From contig OY848923.1 in assembly GCA_963693285.1 (NCBI GenBank), positions 5,722,920 to 5,786,919 on the forward strand: DNA of 64,000 nucleotides. The letters run 5' to 3'. The position numbers and the translations under genes were made by a program. Positions within the stretch are counted from its first letter, which is position 1. Every line of letters starts with the position of its first letter. The notes under the pieces were generated by a model. It was not told where the DNA came from and did not search any database. It saw only the letters and a program-made list of their open reading frames with translations. Source of the stretch: Xestospongia muta (lineage: Eukaryota; Porifera; Demospongiae; Haplosclerida; Petrosiidae). Shown one piece after another: positions 10,701 through 24,513 of this stretch.

Positions 10701-12546
10701 GTTTCTTGATAATTTGCTGCCCTCTTTTGTCCACTGGTCATTAGACCACACCTCTAATGAATAATTAATATCCTTAAAATGTTTGTAGTACACAAAGCAT
10801 AGTATAATTGCCTTAATGCTCATTTTTTTTCTTCTTGCAATTTTGAATAACAAATGTCACATTTGATTTATGTATAAATCATGTGATAGTATTTCTATAT
10901 AGATATTTAAGAGTGTAATATAATACAATGACTTCATTTTTTATCTTTTAAATGTCTTAAATCACCATCTTTACATCATGTAACTATTATAAGTGACAAT
11001 TAAATAAAACTGATTGTTCAAACACATGTATCACAACATAACAATTTGATTTTTGAGTATGAATACATCATTTATCAAGTCTGTGCTAAATATTTGCCTG
11101 TCATTAACATGAAATCAATGATGTTCATCAAATTATATGATTTTCACAATAATTTAATTTATATATATATCTGTTGTTGCTATGGGAGACTTTATAGTTG
11201 ACATATCCCATGTAGCATATACTGACCACAATGTTTACTATATAGTTATAACAGGTGACCTTGTTATGTACTACATAGTATAGTCTTATTACTATCATAT
11301 ATGTTATACTAGTAGTACTACATTGTATACTAACATTAGTACTGTTGTGTTCTCTCATACAGTCCTCAATGATGGTCAGTGGACAGTAGGGTTTGTACTA
11401 GACTCTAATGAACTGACCTCAACTGATAACTACCAACAAAGAGTACTAAGACGACTCAGAGAAGGAAGAAGAGAATGTCGCATAGAACAAGGAAAGAAAC
11501 AAAGTATAAAACAAGAAGACAAAGAGCTTCATTCTATCATTCAGTCTCTTCAAGATGAACTAAAAGAGACTAGAGATCATTATCACCAACAAATACAGCA
11601 AACACAGCAAGCTCAAGATCAGTTACAGCAGTCTCAAGATGAGATACAAGAGACAAGACAAACTAGAGATCAATATCAACAAAGTAATCTTAGTCTTCTA
11701 CAACGACTTCAACAAACAGAACAAGCTCGACAATATATTGAACAACAGTTAGAACAGCTTTGTTCTCAACAGGATCAACCTCATTGGGTTGTAGGTAAAG
11801 AGGAGGTGATCATGACTCAGGAAGTCTTAGGTAATGGATCATATGGCAAAGTTAAAGTGGCTGTCTTTCGAGGTCTGAGAGTAGCTGCCAAGACTCTTCA
11901 TGGTATCATCATTTCTGACTATACCAGTGAGCTTTTCTCCAGGGAAATGGACATTGCTTCTAGAGTACGTCATCCTAATCTTGTCCAATTTATTGGAGCT
12001 ACTAGAGTAGGCACACCAATTATCCTTACAGAGATCATAGCCACAAGTCTTTACAAAGAACTCCAGAGGAAGGCCTTGACACAATCCCAAATACTTGGTA
12101 TCGGTTGTGATGTAGCTTTAGCTCTTAACTACCTCCATTTATGGAAACCAGATCCTATTATACACCGAGATATTAGTAGCCCAAATGTTTTGTTAGAGCC
12201 ATCAGTAGGTGATAGCTTTAAAGCTAAAGTAACTGATTATGGAGCAGCTAACCTTCAACAACAAGCAAAGACAGATATGCCAGGAAACCCAGCCTATGCT
12301 TCCCCAGAGTCTCGCTACCCAGATGATCACAGTCCAGCAATGGATGTCTACAGCTACTCTGTCCTATTGATGGAGATGATTATTCATCGTCCACCTGCTA
12401 TGACAGTTCGTAAGAGAGAAGAACAAGCTAGTCATGTATCATGGCCTCCTATGTCCTCTCTCATCCAGAGGTGTCTCAACCGAGATCATCGTTGTCGTCC
12501 AACTATGAGCCAGATCTTAGATCAACTCAAACAACTAAAGATATAA
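7705..12546 (+). CDS. K1: kelch propeller, coiled coil, TKL-like kinase (760 aa)
   Basis: Exons 7705-7762, 8089-8622, 8865-9025, 9105-9290, 10354-10513 and 11363-12546 join in frame (2283 nt) with GT-AG junctions. Residues about 20-366 form six kelch blades, each with an (I/F)GG doublet. About 395-505 is a glutamine-rich coiled coil, and about 515-760 a kinase with GNGSYGKV glycine loop, RVAAK lysine, [13 protein letters not shown] helix C and [11 protein letters not shown] catalytic loop. The DFG motif reads DYG and APE reads SPE. No signal peptide or membrane segment is seen, so a cytosolic sensor kinase is likely. The catalytic loop lacks the usual LK after HRD, so Ser/Thr versus Tyr specificity is unclear; overall it looks tyrosine-kinase-like. 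Start chosen at the ATG in ACCCATGG, conserved in K1, K2, K3 and K5. Confidence 0.85.
10006..10376. repeat. Large inverted duplication in K1 intron 4 reaching into exon 5
   Basis: The order is A, B, reverse-A, reverse-B. A (about 10006-10118, TTCCTATAACC onward) is inverted at about 10188-10300. B (about 10115-10183, AGAGTCAGATAG onward) is inverted at about 10308-10376, which contains the exon 5 acceptor and its first 20-odd bases. In K5 the corresponding stretch is just A followed by reverse-B. K1 therefore carries an extra inverted copy of the whole segment. The arms of more than 100 bp are nearly perfect, so the intron RNA could form long hairpins over the exon 5 splice site. Confidence 0.8.
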
Positions 12547-12991
12547 TAAACTAGAATTGAACTAACTTTGTGTGATACAGTTTGTAGTTTATAGGACTTG
12601 TATACTTTACCTCTTTTTATAAGTTATGATGTGTACAATATACTATTAATAGTGTGTAGTTGTTTAAGTGATTATCAATATATGATATCTGTTACATTCC
12701 ACTTATTTTTTATTTTACAGACTTTGTTACTAGTGTTGATTTTACTGGATATAGTTTTGCAATTAATTAACTTTAATAATTGTTAATGACTATTGTAATG
12801 AATGTTATTAACATTTATCTGGGCATGTGCTCCAACTGTGCAGGTTTGGTTCTCTGACTGACTTCTAAAGCTACTCAAGGTACTAGTAGTAAGAGTTAGT
12901 GCTATATTGTCCTGTACTTTAGATGAGTTAATGTCAAACTGTCTATTGTTATCAACAGATTGTCGTGTGTTACTGATATAAATCAAGTAAA
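12547..12991 (+). promoter_or_regulatory. K1-V1 intergenic spacer (3' region of K1 and Vasa upstream region)
   Basis: This 445-bp spacer is conserved in all five units and ends at the Vasa exon 1 start. In V2-V5 it contains CACGTG, a perfect E-box, about 160 bp before the Vasa ATG. In this unit the site reads CATGTG (12824-12829). Small open frames here are not preserved in the other copies and are treated as non-coding. Confidence 0.4.
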
Positions 12992-15942
12992 ATGTCTGAA
13001 GACTGGGATGAAGATGATAATGAACCTACTACTACTATGACTACCTTGACTCCAGTAAGTTGTAACTATTAATATGACTCTAGTCTAGTAAACTGATATA
13101 TCATGTAATGTGTACCATGTCTTTAACATAAGATCATGTGCTTAATTCAAATGCATAGGCATATCTACATAGGGGCAGACTAGGGCATAGAAAGAAAATT
13201 TCCACTATGAACTGCTTTTATAATTTATTTAAAAACACTCCTACTTGGCACTGAATACTACGTAGCTCTACCCACTGTTTAATAAAATACTTTACATAAT
13301 ACTTCACAGTTCTACCCACCCACTTACAGTAATTAAAAATCACATGAAATAACAAGCTGACTTTTACTGGTAATAAAAGTGCAACAATGAAATATACAGC
13401 TACAATTACGGATTTTTGGGCTGGGAACAGTAGTAGTTCTAGAGTTGAATCACTAGATTCAGTTCATGTTCAACCTGAAGTTTGCAACAGTGCGGTTACT
13501 GCATGAGAGTGATACTAATAATGGTAAGTCATTATCACGGTTACCACCTATGAGTCACTAGATAAAGTATTACATCTAGTTAGGTGTGAAGCTAGCACAG
13601 TCTGTTTAGATTATAATTTTTTAATTTCTCCATCTGCTCCATCGGATTCTGAAGGTGATGTCAATCGTGTCACTAGTACTGTTGAGTCAACTCATGATCA
13701 GGGTAGCAATGACAGCAATGAATTAGCATCATTGTCAATTTCTTCTGCTCCATCACTGAGTCATTTCTCATCTTTAACATCCAACTTAGCAAAAGATAAG
13801 TGCCAAAGTCCTGTACAGCCAACTATTGAGTTTCCCGAGTCAGCTTTTGGTAAAGCTATCCGATCTTTCTAGCAAAGATAGTATAGCATATATCCTTGGT
13901 TGAAATACTCAATAAATTTAGATGCTGCTTTCTGCTATGCATGTAGACTCTTTGATACCAATCCCGAAGCACATTTACAACAGTAGGATTTAGGGACTGA
14001 AAGCACACTTTAGGAAAAAGTGGAGTACTTAGTCCACATTCATCAACTAAAACTCACATAGAAACAATGTTAAACTGGAAAGGGTATCAGAAGAGAGTTC
14101 AAATGGATAAATCAGTTGGGGTACAGCTTGATAGACTAAGTACACAGAAATGGATAACAGAAAATATGTGGAAGCTTTGATGGAAGCTGTTCTTTATTGC
14201 TCAAAGCAAGGAATAGCTTTTCGGAGACATGATGAGAGTGATGCTTTGTCCAATCCTGGTAATTTTAAATCCCTTATGAGACTAATTTCTAGTCACTCTA
14301 GTGTTGTCCAAAATCGACTACATGATGGTAGCAAAATAGCCATATGGTTGTCTCCAACCTTTCAAAATGGAAATATTCATTTTCTGGCAGATTGGCAGAT
14401 CAAGTGTGTCTTTACATCAAACAGTAACTTCAGGAGACACAATATTTTACTGGCAGATGAGATAGTAGTAAAAAGGAGCAAATGTCAATTGTGTTCAATA
14501 TGTCCATGAATGTAAAATAATAGAGCGTTTCACAGGTTACACCCATGCAATAGATTTAGATGCTCCTGCACTTGCTGATTATATTCTCTCTCGTATTTCA
14601 ACTTTTGATTTAGATCTCAGTAACTGTGTGAGCCAGTGTTATCCTGGCGCCTCTGTGATGAGTGGATGTAACACAGGCTTTAATACAAAAGAAATGTAAT
14701 CAAACTGTCTGTGTTCATTGCTGTGCTCACCAGCTAAACCTAGTTCTTGTAGATGTTGTGAAACAAATACCAGCTGCCTCTAGTTTTTTTGCCCTTATTG
14801 AGGCACTGTATGTATTTCTGTCATCTTGTAAATCTCATGAAACATTTATTTCAATTCAGAAGTCTCGAGGAGGAAGAGAAGTTAGATTGGGTAAATTGTC
14901 TGATACGCAATGGTCATGTAGACATGAGTCAATAGTAGCAATTTCAGCAACATACCCTGCAGTGGTGGAAACTCTTCAAACTATAATGAATGGACCAGAC
15001 AGAAATAGACAAATAGAAGCAAGTGGTATCCTTTCTGGAATCACAGATTATAAATTCATCATTTGCCTCATTATTTATAAGGTGTTTAGCATTACTGCTT
15101 GTCTTGCAGACTTGCTTCAGACAGAGTCTGTAGATCTTGGTAATGCTGACACTGTCATTTAGGCTACCATGGACAGTTTTAAGAAAATGAGATCTACATC
15201 AGGTTGGCAGCTTTTATGGCAGGAGGCTTTGGCAATGTTTAATCATGCTTGTGGTGATGTGGCTAAACAGCCTCAAAGGCCAAAACAACAAAGGGTACTT
15301 CCTCCAACCCTTCATAACTCAGTTATTGATGAAACTATAGGTGCTCCACAATTGAGCTCAACCACTTCCTGTAACAACTTTAAAGTAGATTTGAATTATC
15401 CAACTCTTGATCACATTTTAACAGAAATGAGGGAGCGTTTGCTGATATTAATTTATCTTTGATGAAGTCCATCGACTGTCTTCACTTTAAGTCAAAGAAC
15501 TTTCTTGAGGCAGACTTATTGAAGAAGTTCCTACAGCACTATAGCATTTCTTATGATGATGGCTTAGACCAAGAGATTCTCACCTTTAAAAGTTATCTGG
15601 GTAGAGTAGAATTACCAGAAGACGAAAAGCATTTGCATGAACGTCTTGAGGTCATAGCACCATATACTAGGACTGTCTAGATTTTCCTACTACAGAGCTT
15701 TTCCTTTATGTTTGATAAAGTGACATAAATGTCAGGTTTATTAGTTAGGGGGTGTGGCTTAACAGAGTAATTCCTATCTTGGTAATACACATGTTTGTAT
15801 GTATTTTCATATTATAACTTGTTTTCCTTTTCTATCCATCATATCTATAGGTACTGCTCGTGCATTGGTGTTTGTAGAGACAAAGAGAAATGCTGACTTT
15901 CTAGCATCTTATTTATCTCAAGAAGGTTTCCCTACTTATTAG
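12992..15942 (+). pseudogene. V1: Vasa remnant with exon 1 and exon 9 only
   Basis: Exon 1 (12992-13054) encodes MSEDWDEDDNEP... and keeps its GTAAGT donor. Next comes a hAT insertion (13154 to about 15656), and then the sequence rejoins Vasa inside intron 8. Exon 9 begins at 15851 ([13 protein letters not shown]...) but runs to a stop at 15940-15942 after EGFPTY, because a deletion removed the rest of exon 9, exon 10 and most of exon 11. Exons 2-8, with the ATP-binding and DEAD motifs, are missing. It cannot encode a helicase. Confidence 0.85.
13154..15656 (+). mobile_element. hAT element (TTF-finger / DUF4371-like) in V1 intron 1, degraded
   Basis: The left end is CATAGGCATATCTACATAGG at 13154, resembling the hAT terminus CATAGGCGTA seen at 6957. 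Coding remnants on the plus strand: an N-terminus from 13387, a TTF-type finger region near 13892 (PWLKYSINLDAAFCYACRLF), residues typical of DUF4371 at 14150-14509 (SNPGNFKSLMRLI), and at 14662-15162 CAHQLNLVLVDVVKQI, seen in ZMYM1-like hAT transposases. Further pieces at 15169-15462 and 15459-15680 continue the transposase. Stops and frameshifts separate them. This is the longest of three copies. Its right end is not preserved and it fuses to Vasa intron 8 near 15656. Confidence 0.7.
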
Positions 15943-17450
15943 ATAGCTCTATTAATAGAATTAGGATAGTTTATCTCCAAAGATATAAGAGTGAGTATAG
16001 TCAAGTTAACATTTTCTTTTAAGTTATTTTGCATGTCTGCTAATATCCTTTCTTTTTCAAATATTACTTGTGGACTGACCAAACTTGAAGTATTGAATTG
16101 TCTATATATCCATCCACATAATTACAATAGTAATAGAAACCTGGAATGAAAGTACTACCAAGTTAAGGAGACTTTAGGTATTGCTCATGTACTAATATAT
16201 TACATATTTACATTGTAATCAAATATTTCATAAATAGCTTATTTCTATATAGAGACCTAGTGGCTTATAGCTACTCGCAGATGAAAGTAAGTTTTATTAT
16301 AACAGTGCAGATATCATCTATTAGTGAGTTTTCATATGGATAGGAGGAGGTGTGGTCACATCTGTTACATTAATTAAGTAGGTACCATTACACTTGGTTA
16401 TTTTGAAGCATAATGAATGAGATCAATATGAAATATGGAAGGGCATGTATAGTAGATCTCAATTTGAGACCAAGTCTCTATTTATTATTTGATTCAGATT
16501 ATTCCTTAGATTGGCTTACATACCAAACAGTGACAAACACTAATACATAATCCATAGATTATATGCACTACAACACACTGTATAAACCAATGATATACAA
16601 TTTACTTAGCTCAAGGTATTTGATTATACTTCATTGAATAGAGGCCCGGTCTTGAATTGAGGCCTGGTATAGCTATGAATAAAGTTGTCTGTGAGTTTTT
16701 AGGTTAATGGCTGTTTCTAATTGTAGTATGTGATTAAACTAAGAATAATTCTTAGCAAGTCAACTTTGACAAGTGCAAATTTCTTGTAACTATAGCTAAG
16801 CTTGCTAATACAATCCCTGCAGTTATTGACCTCAAAGTGGCAGCCATAATATAGATTGTTTATATAATTTTATAGGAAAATATAACATAACCTAATTCAT
16901 AAGAAATGTTACTTCCCTCTCACTCCTATCTGTACACCTGTGAATACAGTAGTACTATAACTCTTTGGTATGTATCTTATCACTATATATCAGTTATGAC
17001 TAGTAATCTGATAAGACAATAGTTTTAACAAGTATACATTATATTGTTATTACTCAAGTACATAGTGACTTTATTGATCAATACACATCATTGTGGTCAC
17101 CTTTTACTATAGATGACATCCACTCATTTTCATTACAAGTATATATCAACATGAAGGATGATCTAATGAGACAACTAACAACACATAATTAACCTCTACA
17201 TCAAACATTTGTAGCATACTTCATTTATTTTATTTATAATATTATTGTGATATTGTGTAGTTACTGTCCCTTTGCTATAACTAAACATATTGTGAACTTA
17301 CTATCTTTACTGATTACATAACACAGTTAATCTATTATCTTATCATATTTCAAATTATATCATTATTACTGAAGTGTTATCTGCGCTATTACATGTGTCC
17401 ACATTGTATAAACAAGCCCCACTCTTATGACATTAAGGCGTGGCATCTCT
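15943..17450. other. Spacer between V1 and K2, no gene seen
   Basis: AT-rich sequence alignable with 25532-27050 and 42406-43939. Its first part (about 15960-16090) is rejoined Vasa intron 11. A region near 17110-17330 is open only in the V2 copy (26722-26931) and is interrupted by stops here, so I do not call it coding. Nothing else is recognisable. Confidence 0.6.
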
Positions 17451-17518
17451 CTCTGCTAACCCAAGAAGGGTAAAGACACGACGGCAAAGTGTAGGCAATG
17501 CCAGACTAGACATAACCC
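17451..17518 (+). promoter_or_regulatory. Conserved leader of the K genes with a mini-uORF
   Basis: The bases before the start codon (GAAGGGTAAAGACACGACGG onward) are nearly identical before K2, K3 and K5 and recognisable before K4. Within it, ATG CCA GAC TAG (17498-17509) would be a three-codon upstream ORF ending 9 bp before the main ATG. The same mini-ORF is at 27106-27117 and 48477-48488. K1 and K4 have ACG in place of that ATG. Whether this stretch is transcribed is not shown by the sequence. Confidence 0.4.
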
Positions 17519-20500
17519 ATGGCTAATTTCTTTAGAAGGTTAAGAGCTAGAGGTAGAACTACTGAAATCCCATCAGGTAATGTTACTAGATATCATGACT
17601 AGTGAGACTAGTATAATGTATGGACTACATGTATCATAATATATAGTAAAAGATGAGGGTTAGGTTTGTGAAGTATATGTCAAGTATATAATTAGTATAG
17701 CCTTTTAAGTCTTATAGTAGATGTGATGACATACTGTAGGTATATTACCTTATATTGTAACCTGATCTCAAGATATGGTACATATCATTCTCTACAGGAC
17801 AATACAAACTTGATGTAAGAGAATATCATCATACTCAGGTGATTAGTGATGCTCTGTACTTGTGGGTTGGGGACTCAGATGACTTACCTGCTGTACATAA
17901 TAGTGAGGAGAAGAGGAAAGTAACTTCAAAAGTCCACATATTTGATATTACTACTGGTAAATGGAACAATCAGTCTACCAGAGGTAATCCTCCACTAGGA
18001 GTGGAGGGTTGTTTATGTACCACAGTCAACAACAAAATTTATTATTTCGGTGGGTATTGTGTACATGATCAATGCTACCATAACAGTCTCAATGAATTAA
18101 ATATTTCTACCCTCACCTGGACCCAACTACAATCTACTGATGACAGTATAACAGTGATGAAGAGAGGCTATGGTGGTATTATGTCAAGTGAACAAGCAGG
18201 ACATCTTTGTCTTTTAATTATTGGAGGTGGTGGATCTCCACCCTCTATACAATTACCACAAGCTCAATATTATCAGTATCATGATGATAGAGCATGTACT
18301 AATGAACAAAATCTATATGATCTTACAACAGGTAATAACATTAATATATCATATTATACTATCAGATATCACTTATTACAGTTAGTGTCACTACATGTAA
18401 TTATTGTATGTTATAATAGTGAACATCAGTAACTATAAACTAGGAGTATGTGGACTATATTACCTACCATTAGTATGTGTGTTGTGGTTTACAATTATGG
18501 ATCTCTTCACTCATTAAAGTACAATATATTTTATGTATAATATTCAATCATTGTTATCTATATTGAGTAGATGTGTTTTATTTGTTCTCCTTTTAGGTCA
18601 ATGGATCATACCTGAGATTATTGGACAGTGTATGCCACCTAATACTGGCTTTGTTATGGAAGCAGTAAACAATACAAGAGCAATCATCTTTGGTGGTTTA
18701 GTTGGAGTCACAGTATCTAATACACTCTATATACTGGATATCAACAACCATACAGTGGTAAGTTATATTATTATTCACACACTGACTGGTAACATGTTAT
18801 ATAATGAGTGTTAGTTGAGTTAATTTGTCTATCTAGCACTGGCAGACTATAGCTAAACCTGACCTAGTAGTACAGTGGCCAGAGGAAAGGATGGGTCATG
18901 CGGCCAGTATTATCACTGGATCAATATCACCTATATTAGTAATGATAGGTGGACTGGATGATGATAGCAAAACAATAAAGGACTGTTGGATACTGGATAT
19001 TAATGAGAAGTCATGGACAAAGGTACATAATATAATATTAGTTTATAATATAGAATACATTTCATTCAGATTGATAGTTTTATAGAGTAAAATTACAAGC
19101 CATAATGAAATAATAGTTCTATTGGTATAATGTTGATTTTATGATAAGATTATGATTTTATTTTCTTGGAGTTAAGTACATTCAAAACAATGAAAACCTT
19201 TTGTAATTTCAAATGGAAATTATTAAATAGTTAATGATTTAAGTGTAGTGGTTAGTTTAATGACAAACTATTGTTATGAGTTTACTTGTAGTAGCTACAA
19301 ATATATACAGTTCATTGCTCAGGTCAAGTCCAGTTAGTGAATTAAGGACTGGCTTTCCCTAATTCTGAATACCATAAATACTATGACAATAAGTGTGACT
19401 GATCTAATTTGAAGGCTTGGAGTTTCTCACTAACTTGGATCTCTGCATAGCATTCTATACTATAGTCTTTCATAGATACTGCTACTAATTCTCTAATCTT
19501 TGTAACTCTAGTCAGTGTTTCACTGTGAAGTTACTATCTTACGAACAGCTAGTGCTCTAGTTGTTGTATAACTTTTGTGGAGTTTCAAGATATTTTAAAC
19601 TCTGTAATCTATATATGTCTAGCTTATTCCTATTGAGTTATCTTTACCTAACTATGAGCTCTAGTCAGTCTTCAGGTCCAGTCTAGTTAGCGAATTAAGG
19701 ACTTTTCCTATTTTGAATGCTATGATGATGAGTGTGACTGATCTAATTTGAATCCTTGAAGTTTCTTACTAACTTAGATATCTGAATAGTATTCTATAGT
19801 CTTCCTTAGATAATGCTACTTCTTTAATCATTGTAGCTCTAGTCAGTGTTTCACTGTGAAGTTAGTATATATCTGTGAACTATATATCTCTAGCTTATTC
19901 CTATTGAGTTATAACACTGAGTTAAGTGCTCAACTCAAACTGAATAGAGTATAATGTTTATAATTAAAAAGAATAACTACTACTTCATAACAATTCCTAT
20001 AAGTGTGTTTTGTACCTACACGAAATATATCTTCAATGTACTATAATTTATCTATACACATATAAATGATGTCTCTACATACTACAGATTAATCTACCTG
20101 ACTCTGTCACTGAGAGATATGGCCACTCTCTATCAACATTTATAATGGGACCACATTGTGTGTGGTTAATAGTTATAGGAGGTGGAGTAAATCCTGTTGA
20201 TAACACATTTGTCACAGACCCCAATATAACAATGTTGGTAGAACTAGGTAAGTAAGTCATTACACACACAATAGCAGGCTGTAGCACCCAATCAGACAAG
20301 TTTGATAATGGCCTAACCACTTTTTGACATCTGAGATGCAATTTTTAGTATTTTTATATCATGGATAACGTTGCTATTATGATTGATTTCTTTTTTTATA
20401 TCACCTCATTGAAATTAGTTCATTAATATCACAGTTTCTTGATAATTTGCTGCCCTCTTTGTCCACTGGTCATTAGACCACACCTCTATTGGATAATTAA

Positions 20501-22292
20501 TATCCTTAAAATTTTTGTAGTACACAAAGCATAGTATAATTGCCTTAATTTCTAATTTTTTCTTCTTGCAATTTTGAATAACAAATGCCACATTTGATTT
20601 ATGTATAGATCATGTCATAGTATTTCTATATAGATATTTAAGAGCATACCATAACATAATGACTTCATTTTTATCTTTTAAATGTCTTAAATCATCATCT
20701 TTACATCATGTAACTATTATAAGTGACAATTAAGTAAAAATTGATGTACTAACCATTCAAACACATGTATCACGGCATAACAATTTGATTTTTGAGTATG
20801 AATACATTGTCATGTATCAATACTGTGTTAAATCTTTGCTTTCATTAACATGTAATCAATTATGTTCATCAAATTATATGATTTTCACAATAATTTAATT
20901 TATATATATATATCTGTTGTTGCTATGGGAGACTTTCTAGTTGACATATCACATGTAGCATATACTAACCACAATGTTTTACTATATAGTTATATAACTG
21001 GTGACCTTGTTATGTACTACATAGTATAGTCTTATTACTATCATATATGTTATACTAGTAGTACTACATTGTATACTGACATTAGTACTGTTGTGTTCTC
21101 TCATATAGTCCTCAATGATGGTCAGTGGACAGTAGGGTTTGTACTAGACTCTAATAACATCACCTCAACTGATGACTACCAACAAAGAGTATTAAAACGA
21201 CTCAGAGAAGGAAGAAGGGAATGTCGCATAGAACAAGGAAAGAAACAAAGTATGAAACAAGAAGACAAAGAGCTTCAATCTATCATTCAGTCTCTTCAAG
21301 ATGAGCTAAAGGAGACAAGAGATCGTTATCACCAACAAATACAGCAAACACAACAAGCTCAAGATCAGTTACAGCAGTCTCAAGATGAGATACAAGAGAC
21401 AAGACAAGCTAGAGATCAATATCAACAAAGTAATCTTAGTCTTCTACAACAACTTCAACAAACAGAACAAGCTCGACAAGATATTGAACAACAGTTAGAA
21501 CAGCTTCGTTCTCAACAGGATCAACCTCATTGGGTTGTGGGTAGAGAAGATGTCATCATGACACAGGAGGTCTTAGGTAATGGATCATATGGCAAAGTTA
21601 AAGTAGCTGTCTTTCGAGGTCTGAGAGTAGCTGCTAAAACTCTTCATGGTATCATCATTTCTGACTATACCAGTGAGCTTTTCTCCAGGGAAATGGACAT
21701 TGCTTCTAGAGTACGTCATCCTAATCTTGTCCAATTTATTGGAGCTACAAGAGTAGGCACACCCATTATCCTTACAGAGATCATGGCCACAAATCTTTAC
21801 AAAGAACTCCAGAAGAAGGCATTGACACAATCCCAAATACTTGGTATCAGTTGTGATGTAGCTTCAGCTCTTAACTACCTCCATTTATGGAAACCAGATC
21901 CTATTATCCATCGAGATGTTAGTAGCCCAAACGTTTTATTAGAACCATTAGTAGGTGATAGCTTTAAAGCTAAAGTAGCTGATTATGGAGCAGCTAACCT
22001 TCAACAACAAGCTAAGACAGATATGCCAGGAAACCCAGCCTATGCTTCCCCCGAATCTCGCTACCCAGATGATCACAATCCAGCAATGGATGTCTACAGC
22101 TACTCTGTACTCTTAATGGAGATGATTCTTCATCGTCCACCTGCTATGACAGTTCCAAAGAGAGAAGAACAAGCTAGTCATATATCATGGTCTTCTATGT
22201 CCTCTCTCATTCAGAGGTGTCTCAACCGAGATTGTCATCATCGTCCAACTATGAGCCAGATCTTAGATCAACTCAAACAACTAAAGATATAA
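17519..22292 (+). CDS. K2: kelch propeller, coiled coil, TKL-like kinase (760 aa)
   Basis: Exons 17519-17576, 17798-18331, 18597-18757, 18837-19022, 20088-20247 and 21109-22292, the same lengths and phases as K1. It is open throughout. It differs from K1 mainly in the kelch part: for example EY for IF before the first conserved His, EG for FS in blade 2, TG for SN in blade 4, MG for CF in blade 5 and YG for FI in blade 6. The first blade reads WVGD where the others have WGG. The kinase keeps GNGSYGKV, the VAAK lysine, HRDVSSPN and DYG and is otherwise nearly identical to K1. The coiled coil is the same length as K1. Confidence 0.85.
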
Positions 22293-22904
22293 TAAACTAG
22301 AACTGAACTAACTTTGTGTGATACATTTTGTACTTTATAGGACTTGTATACTTAACCTCTTTTTATAAGTTATGATGTGTACAATATATACTATTAATAG
22401 TGTGTAGTTGTTTAAGTGATTATCAATATATGGTATCTGTTACATTCTACTTATTTTTTTATTTTACAGACTTCGTTACTAGTGTTGATTTTACGGGATA
22501 TAGTTTTGCAATTAATTAACTTTAATAATTATTAATGACTATGTAATGAATATTATTAACATTTATCTGGGCACGTGCTCCAACTGTGCAGGTTTGGTTC
22601 TCACACTCACTTCTAAAGGTACTCAAGGTACTAGTAGTAAGAGTTAGTGTTATATTGTCCTTTACTTTAGATGAGTTAATGTCAAACTCTCTATTGTTAT
22701 CAACAGATTGTCGTGTGTTACTGATATAAATCAAGTAAAATGTCTGAAGACTGGGATGAAGATGATAATGGACCTACTACTACTACTATGACTACCTTGA
22801 CTCCAGTAAGTTGTAACTATTAATATGACTGTAGTCTAGTAAACTGATATATCATGTAATGTGTACCATGTCTTTAACATAAGACCATGTGCTTAATTCA
22901 AATG

Positions 22905-24513
22905 CATAGGCATATCTACATAGGGGCAAACTAGGGCATAGAAAGAAAATTTCCACTATGAATTGCTTTTATAATTTATTTAAAAACACTCCTACTTGGC
23001 ACTGAATACTACATAGCTCTACCCACTGTTTAATAAAATACTTTACATAATACTTCACAGTTCTACCCACCTACTTATAGTAATTAAAAATCACATGAAA
23101 TAACAAGCTGACGTTTACTGGTAATAAAAGTGCAACAATGAAATATACAGCTACAATTATGGATTTTTGGGCTGGGAACAGTAGTAGTTCTAGAGTTGAA
23201 TCACTAGATTCAGTTCATGTTCAACTTGAAGTTTGCAATAGTGAGGTTACTGAGAGTGATACTAATGATGGTAAGTCATTATCACGGTTACCACCTATGA
23301 GTCACTAGATAAAGTATTACATCTAGTTAGGTGTGAAGCTAGCACAGTCTGTTCAGATTATAATTCTTTAATTTCTCCATCTGCTCCATCTGATTCTGAA
23401 GATGATGTTAATCGTGTCACTAGTACTGTTGAGTCAACTCATGATCAGGGTAGCAATGACAGCAATGAATTAGCATCATTGTCAATTTCTTCTGCTTCAT
23501 CACTGAGTCATTTTTCATCTTTAACATCCAACTTAGCAAAAGATAAGTACCAAAGTCCTGTACAGCCAACTATTGAGTTTCCTGAGTCAGCTTTGGTAAA
23601 GTTACCTGATCTATCTAGCAAAGATGGTATAGCATATTTCCTTGGTTGAAATACTCGATAAATTTAGATGCTGCTTTCTGCTATGCATGTAGACTGTTTG
23701 ATACCAATCCTGAACCAACATTTACAACAGTAGGATTTAAGGACTGAAAGCACGCTTTAGGAAAAAGTGGAGTACTTAGTCTGCATTCATCAACTAAAAC
23801 TCACATAGAAACAATGTTAAACTGGAAAGGGTATCAGAAGAGAGTTCAAATGGATAAATCAGTTGAGGTACAGCTTGATAGACTAAGTACACAGAAATGA
23901 ATAACAAAATATGTAGAAGCTTTGATGGAAGCTGTTCTTTATTGCTCACAGCAAAGAATAGCTTTTCGGGGACATAATGAGAGTGATGCTTTGTCCAATC
24001 CTGGTAATTTTAAATCCCTTATGAGACTAATTTCTAGTCATTCTAGTGTTGTCCAAAATCGACTACATGATGATAGCAAAATAGCCACATGGTTGTCTCC
24101 AACCTTTCAAAATGGAAATATTCATTTTCTGGCAGATTGGCAGATCAAGTGCATCCTTATATCAAACAATAACTTCAGGAGACACAATATTTTACTATAC
24201 TGGCAGATGAGATAGTAGTAAAAAGGAGCAAATGTCAATTGCATTTCAATATGTCCATGAATGTAAAATAATAAAGCATTTCACAGGTTACACCCATGCA
24301 ATAAATTTAGATGCTCCTGCACTTGCTGATTATATTCTCTCTCGACTTTTGATTTAGATCTCTGTAACTGTGTGAGCCAGTGTTATGATGGCGCCTCTGT
24401 GATAAGTGGATGTAATACAGGCTTTAATACAAAAGAAATGTAATCAAACTGTCTATGTTCATTTCTGTGCTCACCGGTTAAACCTAGTTCTTGTAGATGT
24501 TGTGAAATAAATA
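22905..24513 (+). mobile_element. hAT element copy in V2 intron 1, truncated
   Basis: Same insertion as in V1, beginning CATAGGCATATCTACATAGG at 22905 in the identical intron position. Remnants include the TTF-finger region near 23640 and the SNPGNFKSLMRLI segment (23922-24215). The copy ends at ATACCTATTGGTTTATTCAG near 24513, where Vasa intron 1 resumes, so the 3' half is deleted. V4 has the same breakpoint. It therefore derives from a shared ancestor by unit duplication, not from a new insertion. Confidence 0.7.

Noticed and set aside
11323..11362. Upstream ATG giving a kinase-only protein starting MYTNIS
   Set aside because: These bases are intron 5 with a clear ATACAG or ATATAG acceptor; splicing from exon 5 gives the correct phase in every copy. 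An internal promoter remains possible but has no evidence.
11839..12090. Minus-strand 83-residue frames antisense to the kinase (also at 21585 and 52376)
   Set aside because: Shadows of the conserved kinase exon on the other strand.
12598..12786. Hydrophobic 62-residue frame after K1 (and at 31583 after K3)
   Set aside because: Broken by stops in other copies and located in the 3' region of the kinase gene; probably 3' UTR.
12783..12986. Minus-strand frame upstream of Vasa exon 1, repeated at 22522, 39593 and 53340
   Set aside because: The V3 copy has an in-frame stop, and the frame overlaps the Vasa upstream region; repetition is due to unit duplication.
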